DNA of 64,000 bases. Source: Rhynochetos jubatus. Taxonomy: Eukaryota; Chordata; Aves; Eurypygiformes; Rhynochetidae. A model generated the notes under the pieces. That model did no database searches. It was not told the DNA's origin and was given only the letters and a program-made list of their open reading frames with translations. A program made the position numbers and the translations under genes. Below are positions 59,111 to 64,000 of the stretch, in pieces. How positions within the stretch are numbered: the first letter of the stretch is position 1; the number at the start of each line of letters is the position of its first letter. The DNA is taken from positions 23,103,001 through 23,167,000 of the forward strand of contig CM050659.1 of NCBI GenBank assembly GCA_027574665.1. The letters run 5' to 3'.

Positions 59111-60479
59111 GAAAAAAAGAGAAAGAATAGTAAGTCAGTCACAGTGGACCCAACAATTTCCTTAGCAACCTTTCATAATACAGGAATCTGTAAAATACTT
59201 TTCACTCTGAGACTGTCACCTGTGAGTCTTTTGGATCTGCCCTTTTGCTTTTGTGACAGCCTTTGCTCAGGCAAGGTCTGTACCAGAACAGAAGGGAGGT
59301 GTCACAGAAAGCTAGACTGCAGAGGAAATCTTCTTCCCGACTCTTCTTTCCTGTGTCTCTTTTCCAAAAGGGCAGACTTCCTTTGGGAGAGACCCGTACG
59401 TGGCTGAGTCCCCATCGAAGTATCATCTTTGGAGGTGGCAACATTCCCAATACCTATCAGCACTGAGCCCTGTAAGCACCAAATTTCACATCTATCTCCT
59501 TAGTGAGGAATATAAATAGAAATCGAAACCAGTTGTGCAAATGTGTTCTGTAAGTAAGTGGAAAAGAAATGCCTCCTGCCTGTGTGTACTGTAACTCCTC
59601 TGTCTAGATGCTTCCATTGGTACCTTCTGTTTGCTGGTTGTAAATCTAAAGCACTCTGTCTGAAGATATTTGCAACTAGGTCATCCAGTAAAAAAATATT
59701 GAGAGAGGGAGATCAGCTAGCATGGGAAATATTTTATTGGAATGGAGAAAAAAGTAAGGAGAAATGAACTAAAAAGGCATTACGTTTTGCACTGTTAAAC
59801 ATTCTAAAAATAAACAGGGAACAGGAAAGTATCTGATCCATATTTTTATTTTTTTTCTTCCCTCTCCTCCTCTCCTTCTCAGACATGTGTACTCGTAATA
59901 TTTAATGGAGTGGAATTGCCTGAGAGAACGGGACCATTTTTAATACACCTTTCCATGGCTCCTCGGTACATATGTGAACAATTTTAATAAAAAATGTTGA
60001 TTCGTAGTGATTCTTAGATGTCTTGTGGTTGATCATCTGTACTGGACAGATGGATTTGGTCACTGTAAGCCAAATAAATAAATTAGCACTATCTTTGAAA
60101 TGTATAGCCACTCTTGGCATCTGCAGTTACCGTACTCCCTCCCTTCAGTTCAGATGCCTTCACCTAGAGTGCTGAACTGGCCTAGCTTTATATCCCGTTT
60201 GGCCTTGAGTTAGAACAGAGGACCACCTGCATGAAAGAGATGTGAAATGTTATGCGTGCCTTTGTAATGGGATAAAGTACCAGAGTACCAAGTCTGCAAA
60301 TATTTTACTGAGCAGGTCATGTATTAAGTAAAGCACTGAAAGGTAAAATGATAAACGATGAGGTCATCATTTTAGAACTGGTGTCCAGGTGGTGAAAAGC
60401 CAGAGGGCTGAGTTTTAGAAAAAAGTGACTTCCTTTAAGCTTCACTGAGCTGGTGTGTTGCCTTCATTGTACAGGATGA

Positions 60480-60740
60480 AGCCGTACTGTCTCGGCTAGC
60501 TTTTTAACCTGTTTGTGTATAAATCTGCCTGTAAAGTAAGAACCTTGTAAAGGAAGGATATAGATGTGCTTTTGACTGTCACGATTCATCTTTTCAAGTG
60601 GCTCATGGGCTGCAAAAGTGTGTTCTGAATAATGCTAGAATTTTACCTGGTCTAATGTAAATATTTGTGAAATGCTTTAATTAATTCTGCCTGACAGGGC
60701 GAGTCATGGAGGCTGTATTTAGACATTTCCCCTCTCCTCC
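60480..60740. other. Candidate conserved noncoding element
   Basis: Unique AT-rich sequence containing TGTAAATATTTGTG (forkhead-like), GCTTTAATTAATTC (homeodomain-like) and CTGACAGG (TALE/MEIS-like) within about 60 bases at 60650-60700. The motif combination is suggestive of a developmental enhancer, but untested. Confidence 0.22.
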
Positions 60741-61944
60741 TTCCCCCCATTTTTAACCCACAAGCTGCGTATCAGCTAATACCTGTGATCTCCAAACCAA
60801 CCCAAAGGCTCCAAACCCATTGGAAAGAAATTCAGGGGAAAACTTTCTGTCCTGTCCTGTCTTTTGGAGTTCGCTCTCTGACAGATTACTTGATTGCAGA
60901 AGAATCTGCATGGGGTAAAAGGTCTGGCATTTGATACAACTTCTCTGTCCCTTTCATTCTAAAGCGTTGTTAGTGCAACTCCATAAGGAAATTCTGTTTG
61001 GTTCGAAATTACCTCTCTCATTTGTGACTGTTCCTTCAGTTCAGTGTGTGATCTGGGTGCCCGGGTGTGAACATATGAATTTAGACTGATGTGGGTAGCA
61101 CAAAGGTATGGGGTGGGGGGCCTATCAGTCATTTTTCAAAGCACTCATGCTTTGTCAACTATGCAGCAGGCTGCTTTATTCTCTTTCTTCTGCCTGGGGC
61201 AGTGGAACATCAGTCAAGTATTTCCAGAGTGAAAGTCAGTTGTTTTCTGGTGGTCTAGAGAGCTGAATGTGCTCGCCAAAGGGTCAGTTCACAGCCAGGG
61301 CTGACGCAAAGGGAGAAGTGAGATGACATGAGCAGGCGGGGGGAGAAAGCTAGTCTTTCTGTGGCAGAAGCTATGAGCAGGTAGAAACGATGGTCTTGTA
61401 AACTGGCACAATTTAAGGAGAGTTTCAAGAAAAGGATTCAGGTTTGAATAATATGCATATGTAATTACTGCCCTTAGGCTCCAATCTTAAAGAATAAATT
61501 GCACAGACCTTCAAAAACAGTAACTTCCTTATTTCTCAGGGACTCTGTTTCTGAGGGACAGAATTCCTCTTCTTGTATTAGCTGTCCAGTGCTCTAATGG
61601 GATTCCCATTTCAGTAATGTCACTGCCTCCTTTCGTAAGTGGAAAGCTCGTCACGGATTAAGAGACGTGAGTAGTGGCCTGTTGCCATTTTCCTGGCAGT
61701 GTACACTACCTGGAAGCCACCAGCTTGTTGCATAAAGGGTCTTCTGATGGAAATAAATTCCTTGGTGCCCCTGGCTAGGGCACAGCAGGGGCAAAGAGGC
61801 GGGATGGTTGTGTTCAGTCTGGCTGCGCCCTTGTTCCACACCAAGTCCTCAACCTTCTTACTCTTTTGAGCAAGGAGAAAGTAAGAAAATGCACACCTTG
61901 CCTAGATGGAGGGGGGAATTAGTCTTTGGGCAGGAGAATCACAC

Positions 61945-62170
61945 TATCAGCCCATGTGAATTCTTTTTCTATGTTTCTGTGCGTATAATAACACTTGGAA
62001 AGCACACAAGCGCTTATGGCTGGGCTCCGAGTGAGGCAGCATTGAAGCACAAAGTAAGCAAATTTGAAATTGTTTGGAGACTTTTCAGAGCTTCTCATTA
62101 TCTCATTTGTGCGTTTAATGGTCGTTGTGAGTGCACGCATCAGGAGTGTTTGAGGTTTGGATGCCACTGG
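61945..62170. other. Candidate conserved noncoding element
   Basis: A balanced, repeat-free stretch with AGTAAGCAAATTTGAAATTG, TCATTATCTCATTTGTGCG and TTTAATGGTCG, lying between GC-richer flanks. It also lies inside a 169-codon open frame without any known domain. Chosen on appearance only. Confidence 0.2.
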
Positions 62171-63196
62171 CAGCAGTTGGAGGGACAGAGAGGCCTACCT
62201 GCAACACAGGCATGCAGTTGCCAGGTGTCTTGTTACCCCGGCGAAGGAGTCCTGGTACACAGCGTGGACAACGCTGGGGTGCAAGCAGTATGGAGGCCCA
62301 GAGGCATGTCTGCTTAACACAAAGCAAAAACCACTGTTGATTAAAGACACCCGGAAAAGGCAGAGTGCTCCCTGCTTGGGAGAGAGTCCTTACAGCAGTA
62401 CCACCCTTCTGGAGAGGCAAGATCTCTGTCAGAACAGCATCCTCAGCTCTCTGTTGAGCAAGGTGGGGGAAGGATGATCTGGACATGTCCGTGGTAGACA
62501 TTATGTGTCGATAACCTGGGGCATTCTGTGTGGCCAGAACAGGCCATTGTATGTGGAATAGATGAGATGCTCATTTAACACAGTGAGGCAGGAGTTTGTA
62601 AAGAGCTCAGGTATGTTAAGGGTAGAAATATCTCTGAAAACCAGGGGGCTTTTATTGATTTTAAGTCATGTATGAGCTTCTGAAAATTACATTGTCTCTG
62701 AATTTCTCATCAGAAGCTCTCAGCTAATAAAACTGTTGAAAGCAGAAAATTACTCTTCATACAGAGGTGGTCGAAGTGGTGGTGTCCTGGGTGCCTCGTG
62801 TGGGTGTTCAGCAGTGTCTGCTTCTCTCTGGAGTCTCTAGTGCTTAGACATGCTGAGTAACTGTCAGGGTTAGCTCTGTTGTGACCATTTGCCTGAATGA
62901 TCATGAACTTCATCTAGGATTCTCATGTGTGTGTCATGAGTCCAGTCCTAGCTAACGAGAGAGGCTGGATAATAAGCTTTAGATTTTTTCATCTGTAATT
63001 AGGCAAGTATGAATCTGAAGGCTGCTTGTAACTCCTGTCCAAGGCGCTGCTTCCTTCTGATGGATATGGCTAAAACAGTGGAGCAAAAGGATGCAGTAAG
63101 GTGAAGAAATTAAACCACAATAATTGAGTAAAATTTTTGATGAATTAAAAAAAAAATAATTAAAACCTTATGTAAAAAATATACCAAGAAATCAAT

Positions 63197-63230
63197 CCTT
63201 TCTTTCTGTCTTTCTTTTTCTGTCTTTCTT
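63197..63230. repeat. CT-rich simple repeat
   Basis: Imperfect TTTCTGTC repeats (CTTTCTTTCTGTCTTTC, then TTTTTCTGTCTTTCTT). Low complexity. Confidence 0.7.
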
Positions 63231-64000
63231 GGAATCCACCCTGAACCAGATGTTGGGAGTCTGTAGTTTAGTGTTTTTGGATCACTGCCCAGACTTTTAC
63301 CTATCTTTTCAGCTATTTACACGGGTTTTATTTCTCCAGCTGTGCTTTCTCTGATACTGTACAGTTGCAGACCTGCTAAGTTGGGAGTCACTAATAGAGG
63401 GAGGTACTGTATTTTCATTGAGACGAACAATGGTACAAAACATCAAATGCAAATAATTTTGTCTTTGCTCAAAGAGTAAGAGGATCGGGCTTAATGAAGG
63501 GTGTGAAGAAATCTGCTGTGGACAGTGATAACACAGAAGGAGGGAAGGGAGTGGCATAGGAATTTTCTTTCCACCGCCACCGCAGAGGAGGAGCAGACAG
63601 CTGCTGCTGCTGTCTATGGGAAAAGGTGCGGGAGAACATCTTTTGTTTAAAACACACCAAACTTCCATTGTGTTGTTTGGCTTTAAGTGGTTTTTAATTT
63701 TGATGGTTTCTAGCTTTACTAATTAAAATTTCCATTGCTACCTTTCCATTACAAATTACTTTCTTCTTTATATGTTTATTAATTATTATTAATTTTAATT
63801 GGATTTTTAATCGGATTTTTAATCCATAAAGATTCAGTCTGGAGGACTAGAAGACTGTTGGCATGACTGACTGTAGTCTCTATGCCCTGGCCATAGAGAA
63901 GTTCTATCATGTGTCTCTTGCATTATAGCAGGTATTGGCAGCAAAATCGAGCCTCCACGTCAGTCCTCTGACAGACCACTAAATCTAGTTCATAGGGTTG

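Larger units (their letters stand above)
54272..64000. other. AT-rich gene-empty sequence to window end
   Basis: No coding exon is recognised. It contains three stretches that look like conserved noncoding DNA (58820-59110, 60480-60740, 61945-62170) and a CT-rich simple repeat at 63197-63230. A plus-strand frame of 169 codons (61808-62317) overlaps one of these stretches but has no known domain. Confidence 0.45.

Noticed and set aside
1-64000. tRNA, rRNA, known microRNA genes, or endogenous retroviral genes and LTR pairs
   Set aside because: No A/B-box cloverleaf, rRNA segment, familiar miRNA hairpin, retroviral reading frame or matched LTR pair was seen on either strand by eye.

Overview
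The window is vertebrate nuclear DNA, most likely from a bird. There are no operons. It holds one large-intron gene with GT-AG splice sites, CR1 retroposons of the chicken type (one with the characteristic CR1 3' end), older CR1 and MIR/L2-like fossils, few repeats overall, and a sharp change from GC/CpG-rich to AT-rich sequence. A crocodilian cannot be excluded from sequence alone.

Only one protein-coding gene is supported: FGF16 on the minus strand. Coding exon 1 is 15567-15843, exon 2 is 9046-9149 and exon 3 is 5086-5331. Together they encode 208 residues. The introns are 6417 bp and 3714 bp, all splice sites are GT-AG, and the phases are the 1/0 pattern of the FGF9/16/20 subfamily. A TATA box (16000-16008) sits in a CpG island (about 15490-17060), and one canonical AATAAA (4330-4335) ends a 3' UTR of roughly 775 bases. 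That UTR has an AU-rich element cluster and three G-quadruplex-capable tracts. The short 5' leader contains a candidate 24-codon uORF.

Layout: 1-4311 is GC-rich flank downstream of FGF16 with no recognisable gene. 4312-15980 is FGF16. 15490-17060 is its CpG island and promoter. 17163-17826 is a 17-bp-unit minisatellite that is open in all three plus-strand frames. From about 17.9 kb to 64 kb the sequence is AT-rich, CpG-poor and gene-empty, matching the desert expected upstream of FGF16. It contains a (CTCCT)n array, an ancient archosaur/turtle-type CR1 (22.1-22.9 kb), a younger CR1 (36.95-37.73 kb), a CR1 3' tail (54.0-54.1 kb), MIR/CORE-SINE-like and DNA-transposon-like fossils, and a few stretches whose composition suggests conserved regulatory elements. 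Those last are guesses that need alignment.

I found no convincing new biological system. The most interesting signals are the three-frame-open minisatellite next to the FGF16 promoter at an abrupt composition boundary, and the dense post-transcriptional control signals in the FGF16 3' UTR.
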